7,027 nt of DNA, taken from assembly GCA_900321145.1 (NCBI GenBank), contig ONVB01000100.1:1-7027 (forward strand), written 5' to 3'. The notes under the pieces are model-generated. The model did no database searches. It was not told the DNA's origin and saw only the letters and a program-made list of their open reading frames with translations. Position 1 is the stretch's first letter. Every line of letters starts with the position of its first letter. This DNA comes from an uncultured Eubacteriales bacterium (lineage in GTDB: Bacteria > Bacillota > Clostridia > Lachnospirales > Lachnospiraceae). A program made the translations under genes and the position numbers. Of this stretch, positions 1-6,562 are shown piece by piece.

Positions 1-5
1 ATCTT

Positions 6-962
6 TTATTTTATAACTCCCGCTTTTTTCAGATCCTCTATAAGCTTCCGTGTCCTTACCTTCTCACCCTCCGTGTTGCAGTGATAAAGCGCATCATACA
101 TAAGTGATTCGGTGAACATATAGTCCGAAGGATCGCTTATGTAGGGAATACCGATCTTCTCTTCCTCCTGCCTTGCGAAGATACGGAAATCCTCCTTGTC
201 GCAGATCACTGTATTCTCTATGATAGGCGGAGCTACGAAATAAACCGAAGCTCCCTTCTTTTCCGCATATTCCTTGTAATCCTTAAGATATTTGACGCTG
301 TTTTCGGATATCACGGCACCCTTCAGATCTATACGCTCAAAGTTGTCTTTTATGGCCTCGTAATCCATGCTTTCCCTTCGCTCGAAAGTATACTGCGAGG
401 TGACCGGATCAAAGGCTTCTCTTGAGTAAGCTCCGGTCGGAGGCTGAAAATAATTCTTCTGTGTCGCGTAGGTGAACAGGTAGCCTAAAAACGAAGGCCA
501 TTTCCTGAACGGAATATATTTATAAAGCTCTATCTTGTTGTCTATTCCTGTCATTATAAGCTCTGTTCCGACCATATCGAAGCCGTTGTCGGGATACCAG
601 TTATACTCATAGCCGAGAAGTATTATGTCTCCCGGATTTATATTTGCCTTCGATATCTCAGAGTAGAATATAGGTCCAAAGCCGGCATGAAGCCCGAGAT
701 TAACGACTTTCATACCCGAAGCCTCTTCAAGCATGGCCTGGTCAAGTCCGAAGGCCGCGCTTGAACCCGCAACAAAGATGATCTTCGGCTCATCCGTGCT
801 TATAAGCTGCTCGTACTTGTCCTGTATCAGACTCTGATAACTCGGGTGAAATGTGTCCTTCGGCAGGCAGATGATCCCGAGAAAAATAAGCACCATGAAG
901 ATAACGGCCAGGAGTGATGAACTTATAACAAATGCTAAAAATCTTTTCATGATCTGTACCAT
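6..962 (-). CDS. Membrane-anchored SGNH/DltD/AlgX-like protein, probable partner of the MBOAT acyltransferase
   Basis: A 318-residue protein with a single N-terminal membrane anchor (about residues 7-33) and an otherwise soluble, presumably extracytoplasmic domain. IIFVAGSSAAFGLDQ (61-75) resembles the nucleophile block of SGNH hydrolases and DltD (candidate Ser68 in GSS), VVNLGLHAGFG (86-96) resembles block II, and YDALYHCNTEGEKVRT (289-304) has the DxxH block (Asp290, His294) followed by the N..G...RT seen in DltD/AlgX/AlgJ-like proteins. Such proteins take the acyl group exported by an MBOAT partner and place it on the polymer. It follows the MBOAT gene by 34 bases filled by a hairpin. The start at ATG 962 has GAAGGA five bases upstream; an in-frame ATG at 950 has poorer spacing (17). 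Overall sequence is diverged, so the exact family is uncertain, but the gene pair supports the role. Confidence 0.85.
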   Translation of the reverse strand: MVQIMKRFLAFVISSSLLAVIFMVLIFLGIICLPKDTFHPSYQSLIQDKYEQLISTDEPKIIFVAGSSAAFGLDQAMLEEASGMKVVNLGLHAGFGPIFYSEISKANINPGDIILLGYEYNWYPDNGFDMVGTELIMTGIDNKIELYKYIPFRKWPSFLGYLFTYATQKNYFQPPTGAYSREAFDPVTSQYTFERRESMDYEAIKDNFERIDLKGAVISENSVKYLKDYKEYAEKKGASVYFVAPPIIENTVICDKEDFRIFARQEEEKIGIPYISDPSDYMFTESLMYDALYHCNTEGEKVRTRKLIEDLKKAGVIK

Positions 963-994
963 AAAGATCCTTCAGCTGAGCCCGAAGGATCCTT
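963..994 (-). promoter_or_regulatory. Intercistronic hairpin covering the ribosome binding site of the SGNH-like gene
   Basis: Just after the MBOAT stop, the minus strand reads GATCCTTC (991-984), a ten-base spacer, then GAAGGATC (973-966). The perfect 8-bp stem extends outward by a G-U and two A-T pairs and inward by a G-U and a G-C, leaving a loop of about six. The 3' arm contains GAAGGA, the only Shine-Dalgarno for the ATG at 962 (spacing 5). Only a short UUU follows, so an intrinsic terminator is unlikely. The structure more probably lowers or couples translation of the downstream gene, or acts as an mRNA processing or stabilising element. Confidence 0.65.
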
Positions 995-996
995 TT

Positions 997-2436
997 CTAA
1001 AAGTTAAAATACAAAAACTGCGTATTCTGTTCCGTACTTCCCGAGAAGGAAGCATATATTCCAAGACATAATACTATTGCGATAAGCACCGTCTGCAGGA
1101 ATACCGGCTGTTTTTTAAACAGCGCATACTTTCCGCTCTCATCCTTCCTCGCAAGCTGTACGGCGGTAAATATACCAAGTCCGAGCATGGTGATAAAGGT
1201 CTTTGCAGTGTCTCCCGAAAGGTTCAAAAGATCCGGATTGAGCAGCCTGCTCGGAGCAAAAACAAGCATATGCTTTATGATATACAGCGATTCGTGTATC
1301 CCGTTTCTGAAGAATACCCAGGTAACGGTGATCAGCATAAAGACTATGACCTGTCTTATAAATCTGACTGAAGCGCAGGTCTCGTCGACCTTTATCTTCT
1401 TGTAGAAGGCGCTCTTTGGTTTTTTGAGCATCTGTCCGATCACAACAAATATACCGTTGATCACTCCCCAGGCTATAAAGTTCCACGCCGCACCGTGCCA
1501 GAGACCGCTTATGAAGAATACTATCATCACATTGAGATACTTCCTGAGCACTCCTTTTCTGTTGCCGCCGAGAGGAATGTATACTATCTCGATAAACCAT
1601 TCATTTAAGCTTGAGTGCCAGCGATTCCAGAACTCACCGGTAGATGTCGAGATATAAGGATTGTTAAAGTTCCTGTCTATCTCAATGTTAAGCATCTTTG
1701 ATATACCCCTTGCCATGTCCGAATATGAGGAGAAATCCGCATATATATAAAGCGAGAAGCAAATTGCGGCTATCAGCAGATACGGTCCCGGATAGCTGCG
1801 ATAATCATTGTACACTCTGTCGATTATGACAAGCAGTCTGTTCGATACAAAAGTCTTCTCGAAAAGTCCCCACGAGAAAAGAATGAAACCGGCTATAGCA
1901 CGGTCTGCATCAAAGCTGCGCGGCTCCTTAAGCTGCGGCAGCAGGTTTCTCGACTTCTGTATGGGACCGGATAGTATGGTCGGAAAAAATGCGACAAAAG
2001 CGGCGTATCTGATGATGTTTTTCTCCGCTTCCATGCCCTTTCTGTATATATCGCTTAAATATGTCGTAGACTGAAATATATAGAAGGATAAGCCCACCGG
2101 AAGCAGGATGTTCAGTGCCGATATATGCGTGCCGACAAGCTTGTTTATGTTGCTTATGGCAAAGTTCGTATATTTATATCCGATCAATACAGACAGATTC
2201 AGTATAAGGAATATAGCGTACACTCCGCGGGTTTTCTTCTTCTCGATGAGAATACCGCCTATATAGGTAAGAGCCGTGGTCACGGCGAGTATGATAAGAT
2301 ACTTTATGCTGAAAGCACCATAAAAAACATAGCTTCCCAGGAAGATAACAGCATATCTGTACTTCCCGGGAACTATGTAATATACACAGAAAACTATTAT
2401 AAAAAAGATCAGGAACTGTAAACTGATAAAATTCAT
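997..2436 (-). CDS. MBOAT-family O-acyltransferase (AlgI/DltB/PatA-like), probable polysaccharide O-acetylase membrane subunit
   Basis: This 479-residue integral membrane protein has roughly ten or more hydrophobic segments and the usual length of bacterial AlgI-type acyltransferases. Family marks in order: LPVGLSFYIFQ (112-122), FFPTILSGPIQ (150-160), YADFSSYSDMARG (232-244), FWNRWHSSLNEWF (269-281), IPLGGNRKG (287-295) and SGLWHGAAWNF (310-320). His314 in the last block is the conserved MBOAT histidine, and His274 lies in the RWH motif. Such proteins move an acyl group, usually acetyl, across the membrane for transfer to a polymer, normally with an extracytoplasmic SGNH-type partner, which here is the next gene. 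The substrate could be an exopolysaccharide, cellulose or a wall polymer; DltB-type D-alanylation is less likely because no dltA or dltC is near. The start at 2436 has only a weak upstream site (GTAAG), so reinitiation after the hydrolase stop 15 bases away is likely. Confidence 0.95.
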   Translation of the reverse strand: MNFISLQFLIFFIIVFCVYYIVPGKYRYAVIFLGSYVFYGAFSIKYLIILAVTTALTYIGGILIEKKKTRGVYAIFLILNLSVLIGYKYTNFAISNINKLVGTHISALNILLPVGLSFYIFQSTTYLSDIYRKGMEAEKNIIRYAAFVAFFPTILSGPIQKSRNLLPQLKEPRSFDADRAIAGFILFSWGLFEKTFVSNRLLVIIDRVYNDYRSYPGPYLLIAAICFSLYIYADFSSYSDMARGISKMLNIEIDRNFNNPYISTSTGEFWNRWHSSLNEWFIEIVYIPLGGNRKGVLRKYLNVMIVFFISGLWHGAAWNFIAWGVINGIFVVIGQMLKKPKSAFYKKIKVDETCASVRFIRQVIVFMLITVTWVFFRNGIHESLYIIKHMLVFAPSRLLNPDLLNLSGDTAKTFITMLGLGIFTAVQLARKDESGKYALFKKQPVFLQTVLIAIVLCLGIYASFSGSTEQNTQFLYFNF

Positions 2437-2451
2437 CTTACAAAAACGTCA

Positions 2452-4737
2452 TCAAAATGCATTTACAAATCCGTAGCATACCTCATCGATGACATTGCCT
2501 TTCTGGTCATAGAGTCTGAAAAGTGTAAGGTAGTATCCGTATTTCGGCTGCCATATGGTCCACATGGTCTTGCCGTCCGAAGGATTGGCTCCCTTTGCAA
2601 GCTTCTTTGCTCCGGTCCTGTGAACCCACGGAGACGGTGAGCCGTTTGCAAGAAGAGTCAGGTCCATAACAAACATTTCATACTTATAGGACTGGTTCGG
2701 ATTGTCATAGGACTCGAAGCCTATAAGATACCCGCCTCCCGGACCGGTGTAGAAGGTCATACACTTATCTTTGATATGCGGGTGATACTCTATCTCTATC
2801 ATGTACTGTCCGTTTGATGAGGGATTGCCCGGAACCCTGTACTGCACACACAGTGTATAGGTGCCGTACTTCTTCGGAGTCCAGTTAAGCCACTCGTTAT
2901 TGAGCTTCCAGTCGCTTACCGTCTCCCATGTGCCTTTTTCTTCATCCTCTGCACGCTTGGCTACCCATTTGAATTCCACGTCACAGCTGCCGTTGGTCTT
3001 ATAGGTCATGCCTGCCGTGACTCCGTCCTTGTCAAGCTTTTGCACAAATATACTGCCATCCGTAACGGAATAAGGTGTGGACTTTGCAAGTACAAAGCTG
3101 CAGGTCGCCTTGCCTGCGGAGGACGCATTGCCCACAACTCTGTAATCACATCTGAAGGTATAGTTTCCGTAGCCCGACGGAGTCCAGGTCACGAGCTCGT
3201 CGTTTAATGTCCAGTTCTTGATGAGTGTCCACTTTGAAGCACCCACCTTCTGCACATACCAGCGATACTCAACATCTATATTGCTGCTCGACTTGGTAGC
3301 GGTGAGTCCCGCCTTCACGCAGGATATGTCAAGCTGGCCGATATTTATGCTTGCATTCTTTAAGGTTCCGGTTGGGCTTTTTTTGGCGTAGGTTATCTTG
3401 TCCGACCACTTGGATAAGCCAAGCGTCTTTAATGCCGCATCCGAGTACTTTGAGGTTCCTGTGTTCATATACTTGAACACATTATAAGCCTGCTTCTTCT
3501 TGCCTGTTGAGGTAACTATACCCAAAGCATGCCCTTCGTGTATAGCAGCATTGCTGTCCATCCAGGTGGAAAATATGACTGCATCGACCATGCTGTCACG
3601 CGCCCCTGCGTAATAGGTGTAAGCTATCATGGCAGCCTGCTCCGCCTCTCCTATGCCCTTTGAGTCATAGCTCTGCTCCGACAGGATTATCCTGTGGGTT
3701 GAGCCGTAGGTCTTCTTCACATAATTCGTAAGCTGCTCCAAATTAACTCCGCATATGAAACTTGTGCTTGAATCATGTCTCAGCCAGGTACCCGCCTGCT
3801 TTGAAAGCATTGAGGTTTCCATATTCGGTGGATAGGCATGGAAAGCCAGGTTCCACTTCTTTCCGGTCTCCTTTGCAGCAAATGCATCAAGAAAAGCCTT
3901 AGAGGGTATACCGTCTCCGCCGTTGTCATTCTGCCAGTTATGTGTAAGCGAGATGTAAGCCTTTGCGTAAGGCGACTCATCCTTAAGTGCCTGATACAGA
4001 AGATTATACGACTTTACGCATATATCCACGTTGGTATTCTTATCTTTTGTACCTGTATAGTTATACTTGGTCGGTACATTTACCTCATTTCCTATGATCC
4101 AGTTTTCGACAAAATCCTGAGAATATGAAAATCTCTTGGCAAGATAGTGAAACGCTGCCGAGATCTGCTTCTTGGCGGCGGTATCGTTCACATTAAGCGC
4201 CGTAAAGTAAACTCCCTGAACTCCTCTTGCACCGGGATATATAAGGTTCTGAAGCTCGGGATCGGAGTTTTGCTCCATAAGAAGCACAAGCGTTACGGTC
4301 TTTCCTTCGTCCACAAGCTCCCTTATTCTCCACTCATAGAAGATCAGATAATCGTTATAGTGGAACTTGTATTGATTTCCGCTTGCATCGGTAAATATGT
4401 CGGGAGCAACACCAGGTGCCGCATTGCTGCTTGTCCAAAACAGTCTGGACAGATCAAGATTCAGAAGCACATGGTCTATGTTCAGGGAATCGGGATCCTT
4501 ATCACGAACCGCGGAATCACGGTCTCTCCATTCCGTTCCCTGTATGCCCTTCTTGGTCTTGGCTCTTCCCACATCCTTTGCAGTGGCCGGCGTATAATCC
4601 GTATCCGGGTTAAATGTATCGTTTATGTCCGACATGGCCTTGGAACTCTGCACGGGTGTCCAAAGCGTGAGCGCCATGACAAGAGCGATCATAACAGCTA
4701 TAAGCTTTTTTGTTGATCCGATTATTTTTTGCACCAA
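2452..4737 (-). CDS. Secreted glycoside-hydrolase-like protein (DUF5722-type barrel) with three C-terminal beta-type repeats
   Basis: Numbering is from the ATG at 4764; the preferred TTG start is codon 10, giving 761 residues. Residues about 13-43 are a signal peptide (KK, then LIAVMIALVMALTLW, cleavage near SKA), with no lipobox. Residues about 90-455 look like a clan GH-A-type TIM barrel: LNLDLSRLF, a long helix before VTLVLLMEQ, WIIGNEVN with Glu227 as candidate acid/base, LAFHAYPP, RIILSEQS with Glu363 as candidate nucleophile, and IFSTWMD. This pattern matches what I recall of DUF5722 proteins; the substrate is unknown. Residues about 466-770 hold three beta-type repeats. The gene lies 36 bases after the diguanylate cyclase stop and 15 bases before the MBOAT gene, so a role in trimming or releasing an exopolysaccharide that its neighbours acylate is a fair inference. 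The alternative is a scavenging enzyme for dietary or plant glycans. It ends in tandem TGA stops. Confidence 0.88.
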   Translation of the reverse strand: MVQKIIGSTKKLIAVMIALVMALTLWTPVQSSKAMSDINDTFNPDTDYTPATAKDVGRAKTKKGIQGTEWRDRDSAVRDKDPDSLNIDHVLLNLDLSRLFWTSSNAAPGVAPDIFTDASGNQYKFHYNDYLIFYEWRIRELVDEGKTVTLVLLMEQNSDPELQNLIYPGARGVQGVYFTALNVNDTAAKKQISAAFHYLAKRFSYSQDFVENWIIGNEVNVPTKYNYTGTKDKNTNVDICVKSYNLLYQALKDESPYAKAYISLTHNWQNDNGGDGIPSKAFLDAFAAKETGKKWNLAFHAYPPNMETSMLSKQAGTWLRHDSSTSFICGVNLEQLTNYVKKTYGSTHRIILSEQSYDSKGIGEAEQAAMIAYTYYAGARDSMVDAVIFSTWMDSNAAIHEGHALGIVTSTGKKKQAYNVFKYMNTGTSKYSDAALKTLGLSKWSDKITYAKKSPTGTLKNASINIGQLDISCVKAGLTATKSSSNIDVEYRWYVQKVGASKWTLIKNWTLNDELVTWTPSGYGNYTFRCDYRVVGNASSAGKATCSFVLAKSTPYSVTDGSIFVQKLDKDGVTAGMTYKTNGSCDVEFKWVAKRAEDEEKGTWETVSDWKLNNEWLNWTPKKYGTYTLCVQYRVPGNPSSNGQYMIEIEYHPHIKDKCMTFYTGPGGGYLIGFESYDNPNQSYKYEMFVMDLTLLANGSPSPWVHRTGAKKLAKGANPSDGKTMWTIWQPKYGYYLTLFRLYDQKGNVIDEVCYGFVNAF
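2455..3369 (-). repeat. Three C-terminal protein repeats (about 100 residues each) in the secreted hydrolase
   Basis: Repeats span residues about 466-560, 565-660 and 662-770 (numbered from the ATG at 4764). The first two share V[ED][YF][RK]W, then W.L..NW or SDWKLN.E, then WTP..YG.YT and YRV.GN.SS.G. The third is diverged but keeps WQPKYGYYLT followed by a strand pair. The WTP/WQP anchors fall at residues 527, 628 and 738, spacings of 101 and 110. Aromatic-rich, beta-rich modules of this size are usually Ig-like folds for carbohydrate or cell-wall binding. The DNA itself has diverged, so this is an old protein-level duplication rather than a recent DNA repeat. Confidence 0.75.
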
Positions 4738-4743
4738 ATGTAT

Positions 4744-4752
4744 CTCCTCCTC
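4744..4752 (-). promoter_or_regulatory. Strong ribosome binding site that sets the start of the glycosidase-like gene
   Basis: The minus strand reads GAGGAGGAG at 4752-4744, followed by ATACAT and then adjacent TTG (4737) and GTG (4734) codons. This near-perfect anti-16S match lies downstream of the ATG at 4764, which has no such site in front of it. Translation should therefore begin at TTG 4737 or GTG 4734, not at the upstream ATG. Confidence 0.75.
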
Positions 4753-4773
4753 ACGTAAAATCATGTCTTTAAA

Positions 4774-6129
4774 TTATGTCAATATCTGCTCGGTTCCGGT
4801 TACCGTTTCGTGTTCATATATAAGCTCGGCGTGTTCCGTAAAACCGAGAGACTTCCATCCGTTCAGCACTCTGCAGATGACCGAAGCCGTATTCTCCTCC
4901 ATTAGCTCGGGAAGGAAAACAAAGAACTGATTCGGCTTGCTTCGCATCATAAAGTCGCTTATCCTCAAACTCTTTTTCAGCATCTCACCGAAGGCATCAT
5001 ACATAACGTTTAAGTTAGTGCCCAAGTACTCAACATGCTTTGGTACTATGGTAAAGAGAGCCTTTTGCGCCACCTTGTTGTAACGCTGTACATAACGGTG
5101 CATAAAGCGATAGACGCTCATAAATGCTTCCTGGCTCAGGCAAAGCATGCTGTTTGCCTCGCCTCTTTCATCCATTATCTGAGAAAGCTGTCCCAAAGAG
5201 TCTATGCCGGGCAGCTTATCACCGGTTCCGCCCTCGTCGCCGTTGAAAACCGCGTATCCGTGCTTTCCGTTCTGCTTCACATAGTATAGAGCTTTATCTG
5301 CCTGCTTGAACAGATCGCTGTAATCAGCTCCTATCTCGGGAACAAATACCGCTCCGGCGGACACTCCGAGCGGGATGCGGCAATCCTCCCCCAGGTACTC
5401 GGCGGCATTGTCCGTAAGCTGCTTATTTATACGCCTTACTATATTGTCGACGACACTGTCATAGGGAATGTTTCTTCCGAATACTATAAACTCGTCTCCC
5501 CCTATCCTTCCGACCACATCATCGGCTCTTAAGTTCCTTTTCACTATCTTGGCAAAGGATCTTAAGATGTTGTCGCCCATATCATGTCCGTAGATATCAT
5601 TTACAAGCTTAAAGCAGTCAAGATCAAGTATGATAAGGGCTCCTTGTTCATTTCTGCACAGAGTCTTCATTTCCTCTATGGCGCTGGCCTTATTCAGGAA
5701 GCCCGTGAGCTTGTCTGTGGTGGCATCCTTGGTAAGGTTATGTATCGTCTGATTATTTCTCAGTATATTGGTTATACGCCTCATGAGAACATCTTTGTTG
5801 AACGGTTTTCTTATAAAATCCGCAGCTCCGAGAGCAAGTCCCTCACTCTCGACAGCTTCGGTCTCGTCCGCCGTAAGGAAGATAACGGGGATCTTTCGAA
5901 GTCCCTCTTCCTCCTCGTATTCCCGAAGTCTCTTAAGCACTTCAAACCCGTCCATCTCAGGCATACGGATATCGAGTAATACAAGGTCCGGACTGTTGTT
6001 CTTTATAAAGTTAAGGAATATCCTTCCGGACTTTGCAACACTGACTTTTATATCGTTCTGCATGAGAAGTTCTCTTGCGATTTTCAAGTTGGTTATATCA
6101 TCATCAACAACCGCTATCCAGTATGACAC
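4774..6129 (-). CDS. Response regulator with GGDEF diguanylate cyclase domain (REC-GGDEF plus degenerate GGDEF-like C-terminus)
   Basis: A 451-residue soluble protein predicted to make c-di-GMP from two GTP under phosphorylation control. Residues 4-125 form a receiver domain with acidic DDD (9-11), phospho-acceptor Asp53 in LLDIRMPEMDG, Thr86 and Lys108 in RKPF. Residues about 135-297 form the GGDEF domain: LDLDCFKLVNDIYGHDMGD (168-186) carries the metal- and GTP-contacting residues, and GGDEF itself is intact at 210-214. RADD (201-204), five residues upstream, matches the RxxD inhibitory site, so product feedback inhibition is likely. Residues about 326-440 resemble a second GGDEF domain that has lost its motif. 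There is no membrane segment. The GTG start at 6129 has GGAGGAA nine bases upstream; no ATG competes. No histidine kinase partner is in view. Unlike PleD (REC-REC-GGDEF), the pseudo-domain here is at the catalytic end. Confidence 0.94.
   Translation of the reverse strand: MSYWIAVVDDDITNLKIARELLMQNDIKVSVAKSGRIFLNFIKNNSPDLVLLDIRMPEMDGFEVLKRLREYEEEEGLRKIPVIFLTADETEAVESEGLALGAADFIRKPFNKDVLMRRITNILRNNQTIHNLTKDATTDKLTGFLNKASAIEEMKTLCRNEQGALIILDLDCFKLVNDIYGHDMGDNILRSFAKIVKRNLRADDVVGRIGGDEFIVFGRNIPYDSVVDNIVRRINKQLTDNAAEYLGEDCRIPLGVSAGAVFVPEIGADYSDLFKQADKALYYVKQNGKHGYAVFNGDEGGTGDKLPGIDSLGQLSQIMDERGEANSMLCLSQEAFMSVYRFMHRYVQRYNKVAQKALFTIVPKHVEYLGTNLNVMYDAFGEMLKKSLRISDFMMRSKPNQFFVFLPELMEENTASVICRVLNGWKSLGFTEHAELIYEHETVTGTEQILT
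4810..5154 (-). other. Degenerate GGDEF-like domain at the C-terminus of the diguanylate cyclase
   Basis: Residues about 326-440 of the response regulator follow the normal end of a GGDEF domain (YYVKQNGKHGYAVF) and a linker. The stretch KKSLRISDFMMRSKPNQFF has the spacing of the canonical 'lR.sD.vgR.gGDEF' block, with SKPNQF where the motif should be, followed by FLPE and a helix with A..I..RV like true GGDEF domains. None of the catalytic residues survive, so it would be non-catalytic, perhaps a dimerisation or GTP-sensing module. The homology is read by eye and is only moderately certain. Confidence 0.5.
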
Positions 6130-6168
6130 GATGTAATTCCTCCGGTTTATATAACGCTGTCTCTAAAA

Positions 6169-6546
6169 CTATAATTCACCACTGCTGATAAAATCCTGTA
6201 CAAGCTTTATATCCCTGCCGATCTTTGAAGCTATCTCCTCAGCACTCATTCCGGCATCCTCATAGAGAGTTTTTATCCTTATCTTCTCATCATCCTTAAG
6301 GACTTCCGGCTTATCGGCTGCCGTCACAGCTCCGCTTACCGAAGCTTCCGGCTTTTTATCTTCTGTTTTTTTCTTGCTTGCTTCGTGTGTCATCATAAAC
6401 ACATTCAGGTCATTCATCATGGCCTGTTCCTTCTGCTTGTTGCGCTTGCTTATCTTCATGCTTTTGCTGACGGAATAAGCACAAAGTACCACCGCTATAA
6501 GCAAAAGCATAAAGAATAATGTACCGCCGCTTATGGCAAGGATCAT
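6169..6546 (-). CDS. Small membrane-anchored protein with C-terminal helix-turn-helix-like segment
   Basis: This 125-residue protein has one N-terminal hydrophobic segment (about residues 3-26) followed by a Lys/Arg-rich stretch (SKSMKISKRNKQK), so the remainder should be cytoplasmic. Residues about 35-85 are charged and low in complexity, probably a flexible linker. Residues about 88-121 contain LYEDAGMSAEEIASKIG followed by a second helix, the pattern of a small helix-turn-helix (L..aG.s.eEIA..lg....V...i). This layout recalls the short TM-plus-HTH-like proteins found near flagellar and chemotaxis genes (DUF6115/DUF2802 type, or SwrB-like in Bacillus), but I cannot confirm family membership. 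The ATG at 6546 is supported by an AAGGAGA site. It is 13 bases from the MCP stop and 39 bases from the diguanylate cyclase start. A role in motility or chemotaxis is inferred from position only. Confidence 0.85.
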   Translation of the reverse strand: MILAISGGTLFFMLLLIAVVLCAYSVSKSMKISKRNKQKEQAMMNDLNVFMMTHEASKKKTEDKKPEASVSGAVTAADKPEVLKDDEKIRIKTLYEDAGMSAEEIASKIGRDIKLVQDFISSGEL

Positions 6547-6554
6547 GTTCTTTG

Positions 6555-6562
6555 TCTCCTTA
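6555..6562 (-). promoter_or_regulatory. Ribosome binding site overlapping the MCP stop codon
   Basis: On the minus strand the MCP stop TAA (6562-6560) runs directly into AAGGAGA (6561-6555), which sits 8 bases before the ATG at 6546. The overlap of stop and Shine-Dalgarno supports translational coupling of the chemoreceptor and the small membrane protein, and it fixes the start of the latter. Confidence 0.8.

Noticed and set aside
963..994. Intrinsic terminator after the MBOAT gene
   Set aside because: The stem is followed by only UUUAUGG rather than a U-tract, and the downstream gene starts inside that sequence and has no other promoter, so termination here is unlikely to be efficient.
1139..1600. 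A 153-codon minus-strand frame inside the MBOAT gene
   Set aside because: It overlaps the conserved MBOAT motifs in another frame and has Arg/Ser/Gln-rich, family-less composition; treated as a shadow.
997..2436. DltB-type teichoic acid D-alanylation operon
   Set aside because: The MBOAT and the DltD-like neighbour would fit two of the four Dlt proteins, but no DltA ligase or DltC carrier is present and the neighbours are a secreted hydrolase and a c-di-GMP synthase, which favours polysaccharide O-acetylation.
4147..4716. A 189-codon open frame on the plus strand, opposite the hydrolase gene
   Set aside because: It is antisense to a convincing secreted-protein gene with recognisable motifs. 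It has no ribosome binding site or domain signature of its own, and its Cys/Ile/Arg-rich composition is typical of shadow frames.
6130..6168. Promoter or c-di-GMP riboswitch ahead of the diguanylate cyclase
   Set aside because: The gap is only 39 bases. It holds a TATATAA-like string and a ribosome binding site but no well-placed -35, and it is far too short for a riboswitch aptamer.
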